Source: Prochlorococcus sp. AG-315-I14
GTDB lineage: Bacteria > Cyanobacteriota > Cyanobacteriia > PCC-6307 > Cyanobiaceae
DNA: 40,135 bases
Assembly (NCBI GenBank): GCA_003283665.1
Contig: QBWF01000006.1
Span: 1 to 40,135 of the forward strand
Direction of reading: 5' to 3'
Within the stretch, counting starts at the first letter, position 1. Each line of letters begins with the position of its first letter. Made by a program: the position numbers and the translations under genes. The notes under the pieces are model-generated. The model ran no database searches, was not told where the DNA came from, and was given only the letters and a program-made list of their open reading frames with translations. Below are positions 15,774 to 25,298 of this stretch, one piece after another.

Positions 15774-16856
15774 CTAATTTTCTTTTTTAAGCGTTTTATT
15801 TTTCTTTAAAAAGGGAATTAATTCTGCTGATAAATTCCTTATCAATTCAGGAGAACGAGGGTCGTTATATGGACCTTTGACAATGAAACTTGCAATTGCT
15901 CTTGAATTGTTAGGTGTTTGAATTAGAGCAGTATCAGAGTAAGAGATTCCAATATCACCAGTTTTGTTGTAAATAAAATAACCTTTTACTGAAAGGCTGT
16001 AATCAATGTCATCTGTATCTTTCCCAAGACCTTTTAGTATCCCCTTTGGGATTAGGCTGTTTGTTTGAGATGTGCTCATGATTTCTCTGAAAATGTCTCT
16101 GGATCTACCATTTAGAAAGTAACCTGTATCAACTAAAGCCATTGCTATAGAAAGATCTTTTGTCGTTGTGATGTTTGTACCTTTTAAATCAGGAAGGTAA
16201 TTATTTACGGTTGTGTTTTTTAGACCTAACTTTTTTAGACGAGAATTAAGTAAGTTAATTCCACCAATCCTTTGTATTAATAAATTAGTTGCAGTGTTAT
16301 CGCTAACCCTAATCATCTCAGAGGCTACTTCAAACATAGGGAATTTCTTTCCAATATTTTCATAGGCAATCCAGCCAGATCCACTCGCTATAACTTCTTT
16401 AGTAAGTGTTAACTCTTCATTCCATGCAATTTCTCCACTATCAAGCATTGAGAGTAAAACAATAAGAATAGGTACCTTAATACTGCTTGCTGCAGGCAAT
16501 AAAGTTTCGGAATTTATCTCTGCATACTCATGTTCATCTGTGAATACAATAAAAATACTTGCGTCTAAATCAGGATTGTTTTTTAGAATTTCCCTCCATT
16601 TAAATATTAAAGGTTCTAATCTTTTAATGCTTGCATTTTTGTGATTAGAATTCTTTAATAGTCCTAATAAATAATTATTAGTATATTCAATTCCTTTTTT
16701 TGAAGATATTTCATATTTGTTTTTGATATGTAACTTTTGGTTGGTTTGATACCTATGAAAAACAGGTCCAATTATCCTTAAGAATGAACCAAGAGTAACT
16801 GATAATCCTATACTCAAAAGGAATGTATTAATTGTTAGTTTAAGATATTTTTTCAC
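15774..16856 (-). CDS. Penicillin-recognising serine hydrolase, class A beta-lactamase fold
   Basis: A 360-residue protein with one N-terminal membrane helix (about 7-30), so its catalytic domain faces the periplasm. The three family motifs are present: the active-site SxxK at 124-127 (SSIK), SDN at 185-187 and KTG at 298-300. The omega-loop region after SDN (YLPDLKGTNITTTKDL, about 220-235) has no residue in the place of the class A deacylating Glu166. This argues against efficient beta-lactam hydrolysis and for a cell-wall or other acyl-enzyme role; that is inference. It starts with GTG at 16856 and stands in a run of minus-strand genes. Confidence 0.87.
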   Translation of the reverse strand: MKKYLKLTINTFLLSIGLSVTLGSFLRIIGPVFHRYQTNQKLHIKNKYEISSKKGIEYTNNYLLGLLKNSNHKNASIKRLEPLIFKWREILKNNPDLDASIFIVFTDEHEYAEINSETLLPAASSIKVPILIVLLSMLDSGEIAWNEELTLTKEVIASGSGWIAYENIGKKFPMFEVASEMIRVSDNTATNLLIQRIGGINLLNSRLKKLGLKNTTVNNYLPDLKGTNITTTKDLSIAMALVDTGYFLNGRSRDIFREIMSTSQTNSLIPKGILKGLGKDTDDIDYSLSVKGYFIYNKTGDIGISYSDTALIQTPNNSRAIASFIVKGPYNDPRSPELIRNLSAELIPFLKKNKTLKKEN

Positions 16857-16897
16857 TTTTTTTACTCAATAGTATCGTGGTTTTATTTTTGAATATT

Positions 16898-17644
16898 TCA
16901 ATTTGATTGAGCTCCCTTGTTTTTAATAGCCCATTTGGATTGTTGAATTATTCCTCTTATTAAAGCAACTTCTTCATCTCTAATCTCTGCTCTTTGAAGT
17001 AATTTTTTTATTTTTGACATTCTGGCTTTGGAGGTATGACTCATTAGAAAACCTATATCTAAGAGAAAATGGCCCGCATCATTTAGGCAATCTTCTAGTT
17101 GAGTTATATTTGCTGGATTATTTTGCGACTTATACTTCTCAAATGAATTGAAATTTTTTAATTCATTTAATTGATGGAGAATAATCGCTACCGCATGTGA
17201 AAGGTTTAGAGATGGGTATTTTTGATTTGCATCTAGGCTGATTATTTTATGTGCTTTTAGAAGTTCTTCATTAGATAAACCGCGGTCTTCTCTGCCAAAA
17301 ACCAAAGCAATTGTTTCTCCCTTAGTTGATCCGGTTGCCCATTCTAAAGCCTTCTTGTTTGAAAACAGTGGAATATCTCCGTGTTCTTTTCTTCCACAAG
17401 TAGCAATTATTCGTGAGCAATCAGAAAGAGCATCTGATAAATGATCATATACCTTTGCTTCTTCTAGAAATTTTATTCCTTTAACAGCCATTCTTTTTGC
17501 ATCTTTATCTAAATGGTTGCACTTAGGTGATGTAAGTCTTAATTCATCTACCCCAAAATTTTCACAGAGTCTTGCAATACTCCCGACATTTAATGTCCCA
17601 GCTGGCTCAACAAGTACAACTTTAATAATATTATTTGTTTCCAC
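16898..17644 (-). CDS. SpoU-family RNA 2'-O-methyltransferase, TrmJ-like
   Basis: A 248-residue SPOUT methyltransferase. The knotted S-adenosylmethionine site is given by three motifs: VEPAGTLNVGSIARLCENFG (12-31), ALVFGREDRGLSNEEL (113-128) and YPSLNLSHAVAIILHQL (143-159). The N-terminal position of the catalytic domain plus a helical C-terminal tail fits TrmJ, which methylates position 32 of the tRNA anticodon loop; other members of the family act on rRNA. The GTG start at 17644 lies 3 bases after the stop of the cytochrome gene, so they are probably one operon. Confidence 0.9.
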   Translation of the reverse strand: METNNIIKVVLVEPAGTLNVGSIARLCENFGVDELRLTSPKCNHLDKDAKRMAVKGIKFLEEAKVYDHLSDALSDCSRIIATCGRKEHGDIPLFSNKKALEWATGSTKGETIALVFGREDRGLSNEELLKAHKIISLDANQKYPSLNLSHAVAIILHQLNELKNFNSFEKYKSQNNPANITQLEDCLNDAGHFLLDIGFLMSHTSKARMSKIKKLLQRAEIRDEEVALIRGIIQQSKWAIKNKGAQSN

Positions 17645-17647
17645 TAT

Positions 17648-18037
17648 TTAATCTAAGGAATGCATATAGGACAATAAGTCGGCCATGGATTGAGCTTCTA
17701 TTTCGAAGCTTGGCATAGGAGGGGTACGACCTTTAATAATTTGATTGATTATTTCTTTATCATTTAACTTTTCAGTAACATCATTGAGATCTGGACCCAC
17801 AAGACCCTGAGCAGAAATTCCATGACAGCCGACACAATTGACTTTAAATAATTTGCTTCCTGATGTTTTTTCACCTTGGATAGCTAAAGTTTCGTATATA
17901 AAAGGATCTGTTTTAAAGTTTTCTATTCTCCAAATTAAGAATAAAAAGGCAAAAATAGCTGTACCTAATAAAATTATTCTCCAAATGCTGATGTTCTTAT
18001 CAATGTTTATTAATGCTTTTGATGACGGGTTATTCAC
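17648..18037 (-). CDS. cytM: Membrane-anchored cytochrome c, cM-like
   Basis: A 129-residue c-type cytochrome with one N-terminal membrane anchor (about residues 18-36, SIWRIILLGTAIFAFLFLIW), a haem-binding CVGCH (68-72) and a likely axial methionine at 108 (TPPMPSF). It would carry electrons at the thylakoid or plasma membrane, as cytochrome cM does; the cM label rests on size, anchor and cyanobacterial context. The GTG start at 18037 is chosen because AGAGG stands 6 bases before it. The open frame continues upstream to 18145, but that stretch lies antisense to petG and is not protein-like. Confidence 0.85.
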   Translation of the reverse strand: MNNPSSKALINIDKNISIWRIILLGTAIFAFLFLIWRIENFKTDPFIYETLAIQGEKTSGSKLFKVNCVGCHGISAQGLVGPDLNDVTEKLNDKEIINQIIKGRTPPMPSFEIEAQSMADLLSYMHSLD

Positions 18038-18093
18038 GAAAACCTCTTCGGCATGAAATAATTGTGGACAATAGTTTCTTGAAAAGCTAGCAA

Positions 18094-18213
18094 ATGATTG
18101 AACCCCTTCTATGCGGGATTGTTCTTGGACTTGTTCCCATAACAATATTAGGTTTATTCATTAGTGCATGGAATCAGTATCGTCGAAGTAGCGCAATGCC
18201 AGATTGGGAGTAA
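18094..18213 (+). CDS. petG: Cytochrome b6f complex subunit V (PetG)
   Basis: A 39-residue single-helix subunit of the cytochrome b6f complex, which links photosystem II to photosystem I and pumps protons. The product begins [20 protein letters not shown] and ends in SAMPDWE, and the hydrophobic helix is followed by the charged WNQYRR segment, the typical PetG pattern. The gene is too short for most length cut-offs. It diverges from the cytochrome gene (56 bases between starts), and its last 53 bases lie antisense to the 3' end of rsmD. Confidence 0.96.
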   Translation: MIEPLLCGIVLGLVPITILGLFISAWNQYRRSSAMPDWE

Positions 18214-18796
18214 GAAAGATAAGAGTGGTATTTCCATAAACTTTTTTTTTATTTATTATCCATCCATTATGTATAGGTGGAATTCTATTTGATGAGCATT
18301 CGCAAATCAAAGTCGAAGTTCTTTTAATCCAGTTCTGAAATAGTAAGATTTCTAGACAATCTTTATAAATAACTGATTCATATGGTGGGTCTAGAAAAAT
18401 AAAATCAAATTGATGATCATTTTGAGGGAAATCCCGTACAAATTTTATTTTGTTATTTTTAGGTCCTTTTTTAAGAAAAGAAATTACGTCTTTGCAAATG
18501 ACCTCTATATTCATTTGATCATCAAATTGTTTTGAAATATCAGTTAGATTTGATTTACATATGAACGCGGTTTGTTTTTGATGCTCGATAGCTAGAACTC
18601 TTTTTACTCCTTGGAACAAGGCCTCGCAGGCCATTACACCGCTTCCACTGCAAAGATCTAACCAGCTAGCTCCTTCAAGAGACTTGCCAAGTATATTTAT
18701 TAGTGCTTCTCTAACTCTTGATGTCGTAGGCCTTGTCTTGTTATTGAAGGGGCTTCGAATTCTTTTACCAGAGATAAGCTTGAGATTTCCTTTCAA
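18161..18796 (-). CDS. rsmD: 16S rRNA m2G966 methyltransferase RsmD
   Basis: A 211-residue methyltransferase that modifies guanine 966 of 16S rRNA during small-subunit assembly. It has the family start [16 protein letters not shown] (22-37), the AdoMet motif LDLCSGSG (47-54) and the catalytic FLDPPY (134-139). The start is a TTG at 18796, directly after the stop of hisH (18798), with no clear ribosome-binding site, so translation may depend on coupling. The C-terminal residues are read from DNA that also encodes PetG on the other strand. Confidence 0.92.
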   Translation of the reverse strand: MKGNLKLISGKRIRSPFNNKTRPTTSRVREALINILGKSLEGASWLDLCSGSGVMACEALFQGVKRVLAIEHQKQTAFICKSNLTDISKQFDDQMNIEVICKDVISFLKKGPKNNKIKFVRDFPQNDHQFDFIFLDPPYESVIYKDCLEILLFQNWIKRTSTLICECSSNRIPPIHNGWIINKKKVYGNTTLIFLTPNLALRYFDDTDSMH

Positions 18797-18797
18797 A

Positions 18798-19427
18798 TTA
18801 ATAATTACAATCTTTTACCCATTTAATCCAACGATAAAGAAGTTTTTGTCCTGCATTTCCAGATTTCTCAGGATGAAATTGGCATGCAACTGAATTTTTG
18901 TGCCAAACAATTGCTGTTACTTCGCTATTTCCAAACTTTGCAGTAGCCATCAAGTTTTTGTTTTCTAACGGAGATGCTGCGTATGAATGAACGAAATACA
19001 TCCATTTCGAATCAATATCATTTTTCAGAAGTGGACATTCATTTATCTCAGATATGGGAGACCAACCCATATGAGGAATTCTTTCATTTATTTCTTGAGG
19101 AAGTCGATGAATATGTCCTTTTATTAGACCTAATCCTTCTAATTTACCTTCATCACTACTTTCAAATAAGAGCTGTAAACCTAAGCATATGCCTAAAAGA
19201 GGCTTGCCATTCTTTACCCAATTTTTAATATGCGGAATAAGATCAGTTTTCTCTAAATTAACCATTGCAGGATCAAAAGCTCCAACACCAGGAAGGATTA
19301 ATGCATCACATACTTTTAACTCATTCAAATTACGAACAATATCAACAGGTTGGTTTAACCTTTTAAAGGCTTGTTGGACTGAGAAAAGATTGCCCATTCC
19401 ATAATCTATTAAACCAATTTTTGGCAA
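18798..19427 (-). CDS. hisH: Imidazole glycerol phosphate synthase, glutaminase subunit
   Basis: A 209-residue class I glutamine amidotransferase that releases ammonia for HisF, which makes imidazole glycerol phosphate (histidine) and AICAR (purine route). The catalytic triad is complete: Cys81 in LLGICLGLQLLFE, and His185 and Glu187 in CQFHPEKSG. The N-terminus KIGLIDYGMGNLFSVQQAF is typical. The hisF partner is not in this window. It is upstream of and abutting rsmD. Confidence 0.96.
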   Translation of the reverse strand: MPKIGLIDYGMGNLFSVQQAFKRLNQPVDIVRNLNELKVCDALILPGVGAFDPAMVNLEKTDLIPHIKNWVKNGKPLLGICLGLQLLFESSDEGKLEGLGLIKGHIHRLPQEINERIPHMGWSPISEINECPLLKNDIDSKWMYFVHSYAASPLENKNLMATAKFGNSEVTAIVWHKNSVACQFHPEKSGNAGQKLLYRWIKWVKDCNY

Positions 19428-19491
19428 GAGTTATCTATGCCTCGTGACTTATAAAGATATTTTTAAAATTAAAACACATAGATTGAGTCCT

Positions 19492-19815
19492 TTAGAGATG
19501 TTTTGAAATTGTGCCTGAAAGAGTTGCTTTAGGTACTGCACCAACAACAGTATCAACTTTCTGCCCTCCTTTAAAGATCATTAAAGTAGGGATACTTCTT
19601 ATCCCATATTGACTAGCAACATTTGGGTTTTCATCTGTATTTAATTTAAATACTTTTATTTTACCTTCAAAATCTTTTGAGATTTCTTCAACAATAGGAG
19701 CGACCATTCTGCAAGGTCCGCACCAAGGTGCCCAGAAATCTACTAAAACAGGCACATCGCTCTGGAGGACCTCTTGTTCGAAGGAGGAATCAGTTACAGC
19801 AGCAGCGGTTGACAT
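19492..19815 (-). CDS. trxA: Thioredoxin
   Basis: A 107-residue thioredoxin with the redox site WCGPC at 31-35 within [19 protein letters not shown]. The cis-proline segment ([15 protein letters not shown]) and the full fold are present. It reduces disulfides of target enzymes, including light-regulated Calvin-cycle and oxidative pentose-phosphate proteins in cyanobacteria. It lies downstream of the yfr1 RNA gene, whose terminator separates it from guaB3, so trxA should have its own promoter between 19816 and 19925. Confidence 0.97.
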   Translation of the reverse strand: MSTAAAVTDSSFEQEVLQSDVPVLVDFWAPWCGPCRMVAPIVEEISKDFEGKIKVFKLNTDENPNVASQYGIRSIPTLMIFKGGQKVDTVVGAVPKATLSGTISKHL

Positions 19816-19925
19816 ACCTTATAAGTCTTAAGAAGTTGATCATAACAATTGTATTTTGCCTGATTACTGATTTAATGCCATTTCCTACATGAAGTTTCAA
19901 TATTGATAAGAGGCTTTTGTATTGA

Positions 19926-19985
19926 GAAAAGCCCGAAAAATCGGGCATTAGGTTGTGTGAGGAGTGTGAAAGCAAAGGCTCTCAC
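19926..19985 (-). ncRNA. yfr1: Yfr1 small regulatory RNA
   Basis: Read on the minus strand, three elements follow one another: a 7-bp hairpin (19985-19979 pairing with 19972-19966, loop of six), the unpaired motif ACTCCTCACAC (19965-19955) and a 6-bp terminator hairpin (GCCCGA, TTTT loop, TCGGGC, 19946-19931) followed by TTTTCT. This is the exact architecture of cyanobacterial Yfr1, whose CU-rich single-stranded motif pairs with mRNAs of outer-membrane proteins and others. Yfr1 is known to lie between guaB and trxA in marine picocyanobacteria, as here. A TAGTAT box just upstream (about 8 bases before 19985) is a plausible -10. Confidence 0.93.
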
Positions 19986-20032
19986 TATTGAATACTAGCT
20001 CTTGTTCTAAATTGTGAAGTCTTTCCGTATAT

Positions 20033-21196
20033 TTATTTTCCCATTCCAAGTCGTTGAGCCTTTTGGTAGACCTTCCCTTCAGTTAGTAGCGAGGGAGCTA
20101 TAACTACCTCGACTTTCTGCATTTCTTGAATGTTAAGGGCACCAAGTGTTCCCATCGAGGTTTTAATCGCCCCGAGTAAATTATGTGTACCATCATCAAG
20201 TAATGCAGGACCTTGAAGAATACTTTTTAAACTTCCAGTTGTCCCAACTTTTATTCTCGTTCCTCTTGGAAGTACTGGACTGGGAGTTGCCATTCCCCAA
20301 TGAAAGCCTTTACCAGGGGCTTCTTCAGCTCTAGCAATGGGAGATCCAATCATGACGGCATCAGCTCCACAGGCAATGCATTTACATATGTCTCCTCCTG
20401 TGATGATTCCACCATCACCAATGATTGGAATATATTTACCTGTTTCTTTCTTGAAATCATTCCTTGCTGCAGCACAATCGGAAATAGCAGTTGCTTGAGG
20501 TATTCCTACTCCTAAAACACCTCTAGAAGTGCATGCTGCGCCAGGACCTATTCCAACCATTACTGCTGAAGCTCCTGCTCGCATAAGATTCAAAGCCACC
20601 TCATAAGTGACACAATTGCCAACTGCTACAGGTATTCCAATGTTTTTACAAAGTTCAGAAAGATCTAAATTTTGATTACCTTCTTTACCGATATGTTCAG
20701 TTGATACAACTGTGGCTTGAAGGAAAAATAAATCTGCACCTGAGTTTTGTATCACTTCCCTGAACTTAATTGCAGCCAATGGTGTCCCACTTACGGCTGC
20801 AATGCCTCCTTTTTTAATTATTTCTTGAATTCTTATTTTTATTAATTCTTCTTTAATGGGTTGACTATATATTTCTTGCATTAGATGTACAAAATCTTCT
20901 TTTCCTGTTGAGCTGATTTTATCTAGTACAGGCTGTGGGTTTTCATACCTTGTTTGTACTCCTTCCAGATTTAATACTCCCAATGCTCCTATTTTTGATA
21001 ACGCTACAGCCATATTTACATCGACAACTCCGTCCATAGCGCTTGCAATAATTGGAATATCTCTTTCAAAACTTCCAATTTTCCAATTTGTTTTTGTAAT
21101 TTCAGGATCAACTGTTCTATTGCCTGGAACCAATGCTATTTCATCGATCCCGTAGGCTCTTCGTACGGTTTTGGTGCGGCCTAGTTGAATATTCAC
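20033..21196 (-). CDS. guaB3: GuaB3, IMP dehydrogenase/GMP reductase family
   Basis: A 387-residue (beta-alpha)8 enzyme of the IMPDH/GMPR family without CBS regulatory domains. The catalytic loop [17 protein letters not shown] carries the active-site cysteine (Cys222). [10 protein letters not shown] and [13 protein letters not shown] hold nucleotide- and phosphate-binding parts. This clade (GuaB3) is typical of cyanobacteria and actinobacteria, is often annotated as IMP dehydrogenase, and has been reported to act as a GMP reductase in cyanobacteria. The GTG at 21196 gives the usual length and the typical start [20 protein letters not shown]; a GTG at 21232 would add 12 residues. Its transcript should end before or at the yfr1 terminator. 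Confidence 0.9.
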   Translation of the reverse strand: MNIQLGRTKTVRRAYGIDEIALVPGNRTVDPEITKTNWKIGSFERDIPIIASAMDGVVDVNMAVALSKIGALGVLNLEGVQTRYENPQPVLDKISSTGKEDFVHLMQEIYSQPIKEELIKIRIQEIIKKGGIAAVSGTPLAAIKFREVIQNSGADLFFLQATVVSTEHIGKEGNQNLDLSELCKNIGIPVAVGNCVTYEVALNLMRAGASAVMVGIGPGAACTSRGVLGVGIPQATAISDCAAARNDFKKETGKYIPIIGDGGIITGGDICKCIACGADAVMIGSPIARAEEAPGKGFHWGMATPSPVLPRGTRIKVGTTGSLKSILQGPALLDDGTHNLLGAIKTSMGTLGALNIQEMQKVEVVIAPSLLTEGKVYQKAQRLGMGK

Positions 21197-21394
21197 ACCT
21201 AAATTTAAATAAGTTCTCGTCAAACTACTCACTTAAGTGCCAAATTGAGTAATTGTTGGCAATAGATGATTAACAGTTAGCTTTTTTTGTTTATCAATTC
21301 GGCTAGTATTTCTTTTGATTTTTGTTCAAATTACCTGTCTAGGAACATTAATATGTGATTTTCGTTCATTTATATGGTTATTTACTTTTAAAAG

Positions 21395-21422
21395 TTAACT
21401 ATTGCCGAGATTTTCTTATAAT
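21395..21422 (+). promoter_or_regulatory. Probable gyrA promoter
   Basis: A consensus -10 box TATAAT (21417-21422) lies 16 bases after TTAACT (21395-21400), a fair -35 box. Transcription would begin near 21429, leaving a leader of only about 11 bases before the ATG at 21440. This would exclude the in-frame TTG at 21422 as the start codon. Confidence 0.6.
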
Positions 21423-21439
21423 TGGTAAAACCCTTATAT

Positions 21440-24058
21440 ATGGCTGATCCATTGGGACCTAATAGCAGTGGTCCCGGCGAATCCGACGAACGGATCATCC
21501 AGACTGATTTGAGAAACGAGATGTCGCGTTCCTATTTGGAATACGCGATGAGTGTAATAGTTGGACGAGCTTTGCCCGACGCTAGAGATGGGCTTAAGCC
21601 AGTCCATAGGAGGATTCTCTATGCGATGTATGAACTTGGCTTGACAAGTGATAGACCATATAGGAAATGTGCACGTGTAGTAGGAGAGGTTTTAGGTAAA
21701 TATCATCCTCATGGAGATACAGCTGTTTATGATGCCCTCGTTAGGATGGCTCAGGATTTTTCAATGCAAATGCCCCTTATTGATGGGCATGGGAACTTTG
21801 GTTCAGTAGATAATGATCCTCCGGCAGCTATGAGATATACGGAATCTAGATTGCAATCTTTAACTCAAGATAGTTTGCTAGAAGATATTGAATCTGAGAC
21901 AGTCGAATTTATAGATAATTTTGATGGATCTCAACAAGAACCAACGGTATTGCCTGCAAGAATACCTCAACTTTTATTGAATGGTTCTTCAGGAATAGCT
22001 GTAGGTATGGCTACAAATATACCTCCACATAATTTAATTGAACTAATTGATGGATTAATGGCTTTAATTGCAACTCCTGAATTAGAAGATAAAGAATTAA
22101 TGAATATAATACTAGGCCCAGACTTCCCTACTGGAGGCCAAATTCTTGGTCGAAATGGTATCAGAGAAACTTATCTCTCTGGGAGAGGTTCAATAACAAT
22201 GAGGGGAGTTGCTGATATTGAAACCATTGAAAATCCAGGCAGACCGGATAGAGATGCTGTAATCATTACCGAACTCCCTTATCAAACAAATAAGGCCGCA
22301 TTAATTGAGAGAATAGCTTATATGGTTAATGATAAAAAACTTGAAGGAATTTCAGATATTAGAGACGAAAGTGATAGAGATGGAATGAGGATCGTTGTTG
22401 AATTAAGAAGAGACTCTTACCCCCAGGTAGTTTTAAATAATTTGTTCAAATTGACTCCTTTGCAAACTAATTTTAGTGCTAATATGCTTTCTCTTGTTAA
22501 TGGTGAACCAGTAATATTAACTTTAAGAAAAATGTTGAAAGTTTTCTTAGAGTTTAGAGTTGAGACTGTAGAAAAACGTACTAAATATTTATTAAAGAAG
22601 GCTGAACAGAGAGATCACATATTATTAGGTTTATTATTAGCTCTTAATCAGTTAGATGAAATAATTTCACTCATTAGATCGGCCTCAGATACTGCAACTG
22701 CTAAGCAGAAACTCCAGGATCTTCATGGCTTAAGTAATTTACAATCTGATGCAATACTTCAAATGCAGTTAAGGCGGCTAACTGCCCTTGAGGCCGATAA
22801 AATAAGGTTAGAGCATGAAGATTTATTAGTTAAAATAACAGACTTAAAAGATATTCTTAATAGAAAAGAAAGAGTATTTGAACTCATAAAAATCGAACTA
22901 AGTAAGTTAAAAGAGAAATATAATTCGCCTAGAAGAACTGAAATACTAGATCTTGGTGGAGGTCTTGAGGATATTGATTTAATTGCTAATGAAAGATCTG
23001 TTGTTTTGTTAACTGAAACTGGATATTTGAAGCGAATGCCAGTTAATGAATTTGAAGCAACAAGTCGTGGAACAAGAGGAAAAGCTGGAACTCGTAGTCA
23101 AGGTGAAGAGGAGGTTAAGAAATTTATTAGTTGCAATGATCACGATAGTCTTCTTCTTTTTAGTGATAGAGGAGTTGCTTATGCACTGCCTGCTTATAGA
23201 GTTCCTCAATGCAGTAGAACCGCAAAAGGCACTCCTATAGTGCAGTTGCTTCCAATTCCAAGAGAAGAGGCTATTACTTCATTGCTTTCTGTAAGTTCTT
23301 TTGAAGATGAAAATTATTTGTTGATGTTAACTCGTGGTGGTTTTATCAAAAGAACTCCGCTTTCTTCTTTTTCCAAGATTAGAGCTAATGGATTAATTGC
23401 AATAAATTTAGAGGATGGAGATGCTTTGACATGGGTCCAGCTTGCAGTAGCAAGAGATAGTGTTTTGATTGGCTCTAAAAATGGAATGACAATCCATTTT
23501 AGATTGAATGATTCTGAATTAAGACCGCTTGGTAGAACAGCAAGAGGTGTCAGATCTATGAATCTAAGATCAGGAGATTCACTTGTGAGCATGGATGTTC
23601 TTTCTACTGAATTAGCAGATCATGTAGATAAAAGTAATGACGAAGAAATTGATGACGAAGTATCAATCTCTGAAGGACCATGGGTTCTTGTTGCTTCTGC
23701 AAGTGGACTGGGGAAAAGAGTTCCTGTTACTCAGTTTCGATTGCAAAAAAGAGCCGGTATGGGTCTAAGGGCAATCAAATTTAGAAAAGATGGAGATGAG
23801 CTTGTTGGACTAAGAGTTTTAGGAAAAGGAGAAGAATTATTATTAGTTAGTGAAAAAGGAGTAATTGTTAGAACAAGTGCAGATAAAATTTCACAACAGT
23901 CAAGAGCGGCAACTGGAGTGAGAATTCAGAAATTAGATGCTGGAGATAAATTATCTGAGGTTGTTTTAGTTCCACCAGAACAAAATAATGAAGAAGAAGA
24001 TAAAGAAACAAATTTAACTTCTCCAAATGAAAAGATAGATCATATATCAAAAAATTGA
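21440..24058 (+). CDS. gyrA: DNA gyrase subunit A
   Basis: The 872-residue A subunit of gyrase, which breaks and rejoins DNA to introduce negative supercoils. The catalytic tyrosine is Tyr133 in [10 protein letters not shown], and the quinolone-determining region [19 protein letters not shown] is intact, with Thr94 where E. coli has Ser83 and Asp in place of its Asp87. The C-terminal domain carries six beta-pinwheel blades (such as [19 protein letters not shown] and [19 protein letters not shown]). The GyrA box in blade 1 reads SRGTRGK rather than the canonical QRRGGKG. There is an acidic insertion ([11 protein letters not shown]) in the domain and an acidic tail. The stop overlaps the next gene by TTGA. 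Confidence 0.97.
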   Translation: MADPLGPNSSGPGESDERIIQTDLRNEMSRSYLEYAMSVIVGRALPDARDGLKPVHRRILYAMYELGLTSDRPYRKCARVVGEVLGKYHPHGDTAVYDALVRMAQDFSMQMPLIDGHGNFGSVDNDPPAAMRYTESRLQSLTQDSLLEDIESETVEFIDNFDGSQQEPTVLPARIPQLLLNGSSGIAVGMATNIPPHNLIELIDGLMALIATPELEDKELMNIILGPDFPTGGQILGRNGIRETYLSGRGSITMRGVADIETIENPGRPDRDAVIITELPYQTNKAALIERIAYMVNDKKLEGISDIRDESDRDGMRIVVELRRDSYPQVVLNNLFKLTPLQTNFSANMLSLVNGEPVILTLRKMLKVFLEFRVETVEKRTKYLLKKAEQRDHILLGLLLALNQLDEIISLIRSASDTATAKQKLQDLHGLSNLQSDAILQMQLRRLTALEADKIRLEHEDLLVKITDLKDILNRKERVFELIKIELSKLKEKYNSPRRTEILDLGGGLEDIDLIANERSVVLLTETGYLKRMPVNEFEATSRGTRGKAGTRSQGEEEVKKFISCNDHDSLLLFSDRGVAYALPAYRVPQCSRTAKGTPIVQLLPIPREEAITSLLSVSSFEDENYLLMLTRGGFIKRTPLSSFSKIRANGLIAINLEDGDALTWVQLAVARDSVLIGSKNGMTIHFRLNDSELRPLGRTARGVRSMNLRSGDSLVSMDVLSTELADHVDKSNDEEIDDEVSISEGPWVLVASASGLGKRVPVTQFRLQKRAGMGLRAIKFRKDGDELVGLRVLGKGEELLLVSEKGVIVRTSADKISQQSRAATGVRIQKLDAGDKLSEVVLVPPEQNNEEEDKETNLTSPNEKIDHISKN

Positions 24059-25290
24059 AATCAATTAAATGTTCTGATGTATTAGTTATGGGAGCAGGAC
24101 CTGCTGCTCTTTGTCTTACCGCTGAGTTGGTTGAACAGGGGCTTGATGTAAAGGCTTTAGCTTCTAAGTCTCCTTTGCATCCTTGGCCTAATACTTATGG
24201 AATTTGGGCATCAGAACTTGAATCGTTAAATATGCAAAGTCTCTTGAAATATCGATGGGAAGATACTGTTAGTTTTTTTGGAAATGGAGTTGGGAAACAA
24301 GGTGATAGATATACAAATCATTGCCTTGACTATGGACTTTTCAATTCGATTGATTTGCAAAAAGCTCTTTTTGAAAGATGTAAGGGACTCACTTGGGAAA
24401 TTGAAACTGTAGAAAAAATTGATTTTAGAGAAAGACACACGCTTGTTAGTTGTTCATCCGGGGAGGAATATCTTGCAAGAGTTGTAATTGATGCAAGTGG
24501 ACATAGTACTCCTTTTGTTCGTAGGCCTCTTCAAGGAGCGATAGCTAAACAAGCTGCGTATGGAGTAGTTGGAAAATTTAGCTCTCCTCCAGTTGATAAA
24601 GATCGTTTTGTTTTGATGGACTTTCGACCAGATCACTTAACTCAAAAGGAATTGTCTCAACCTCCATCCTTTTTATATGCCATGGATTTGGGTGATGGAA
24701 GTTATTTTGTTGAAGAGACATCCTTGGCTTGTGCTCCGCCAGTTTCATTTGATCTATTGAAGTCAAGATTAAACTCTCGTTTGTCTCATAAAGGAATTCG
24801 TATAAATGAGATATTTCACGAAGAGTTTTGTCTATTTCCTATGAATTTACCTTTGCCTTATAGAGATCAGCCACTTTTGGCATTTGGCGGCTCGGCTAGC
24901 ATGGTTCACCCTGCTTCAGGATATTTAGTTGGCTCTCTTTTACGAAGAGCACCTGCATTAGCAGAGGACTTAGCTAAGTCAATAAAATCAACACCACTGT
25001 TGTCTACTTCTCAGATAGCAAAAAGAGGATGGAAAACACTTTGGAATCCTGAATTAGTTCAAAGACATCGTCTTTATCACTTTGGACTTCAACGATTAAT
25101 GAGTTTTGATGAAGCACTTTTAAGAAGTTTTTTTGAAACGTTTTTTAAATTGCCAAGGTATGATTGGTATGGATATTTAACAAATACTCTTCCCTTGCCA
25201 AGACTTTTTATTGTTATGCTTAAATTATTTTCTATTGCACCTTTCAAGGTAAGGTTAGGTATGATTGGATTTATGATAAACAAAAGATAA
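24055..25290 (+). CDS. crtL: Lycopene cyclase, CrtL type (probably beta)
   Basis: A 411-residue FAD-dependent cyclase that forms the end rings of carotenes from lycopene. It has a dinucleotide-binding start [17 protein letters not shown] (9-25) and the plant-type cyclase motifs [20 protein letters not shown] and [20 protein letters not shown]. Prochlorococcus has two such enzymes, a beta-cyclase and a second making beta and epsilon rings. The gyrA neighbourhood and sequence suggest the beta-cyclase, but the two are hard to separate by eye. The start is a TTG at 24055 overlapping the gyrA stop, so translation is probably coupled. It is convergent with the GH57 gene 8 bases on. Confidence 0.88.
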   Translation: MKSIKCSDVLVMGAGPAALCLTAELVEQGLDVKALASKSPLHPWPNTYGIWASELESLNMQSLLKYRWEDTVSFFGNGVGKQGDRYTNHCLDYGLFNSIDLQKALFERCKGLTWEIETVEKIDFRERHTLVSCSSGEEYLARVVIDASGHSTPFVRRPLQGAIAKQAAYGVVGKFSSPPVDKDRFVLMDFRPDHLTQKELSQPPSFLYAMDLGDGSYFVEETSLACAPPVSFDLLKSRLNSRLSHKGIRINEIFHEEFCLFPMNLPLPYRDQPLLAFGGSASMVHPASGYLVGSLLRRAPALAEDLAKSIKSTPLLSTSQIAKRGWKTLWNPELVQRHRLYHFGLQRLMSFDEALLRSFFETFFKLPRYDWYGYLTNTLPLPRLFIVMLKLFSIAPFKVRLGMIGFMINKR

Positions 25291-25298
25291 ATTATAAC

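Noticed and set aside
18038..18145. Upstream extension of the cytochrome c frame by 36 codons.
   Set aside because: The stretch is antisense to petG, has no signal or anchor character, and a GTG with a good Shine-Dalgarno sequence begins at 18037.
21422..21439. TTG start for gyrA six codons upstream of the ATG.
   Set aside because: The TTG overlaps the TATAAT box, so it would not be on the transcript, and the ATG at 21440 begins the usual product.
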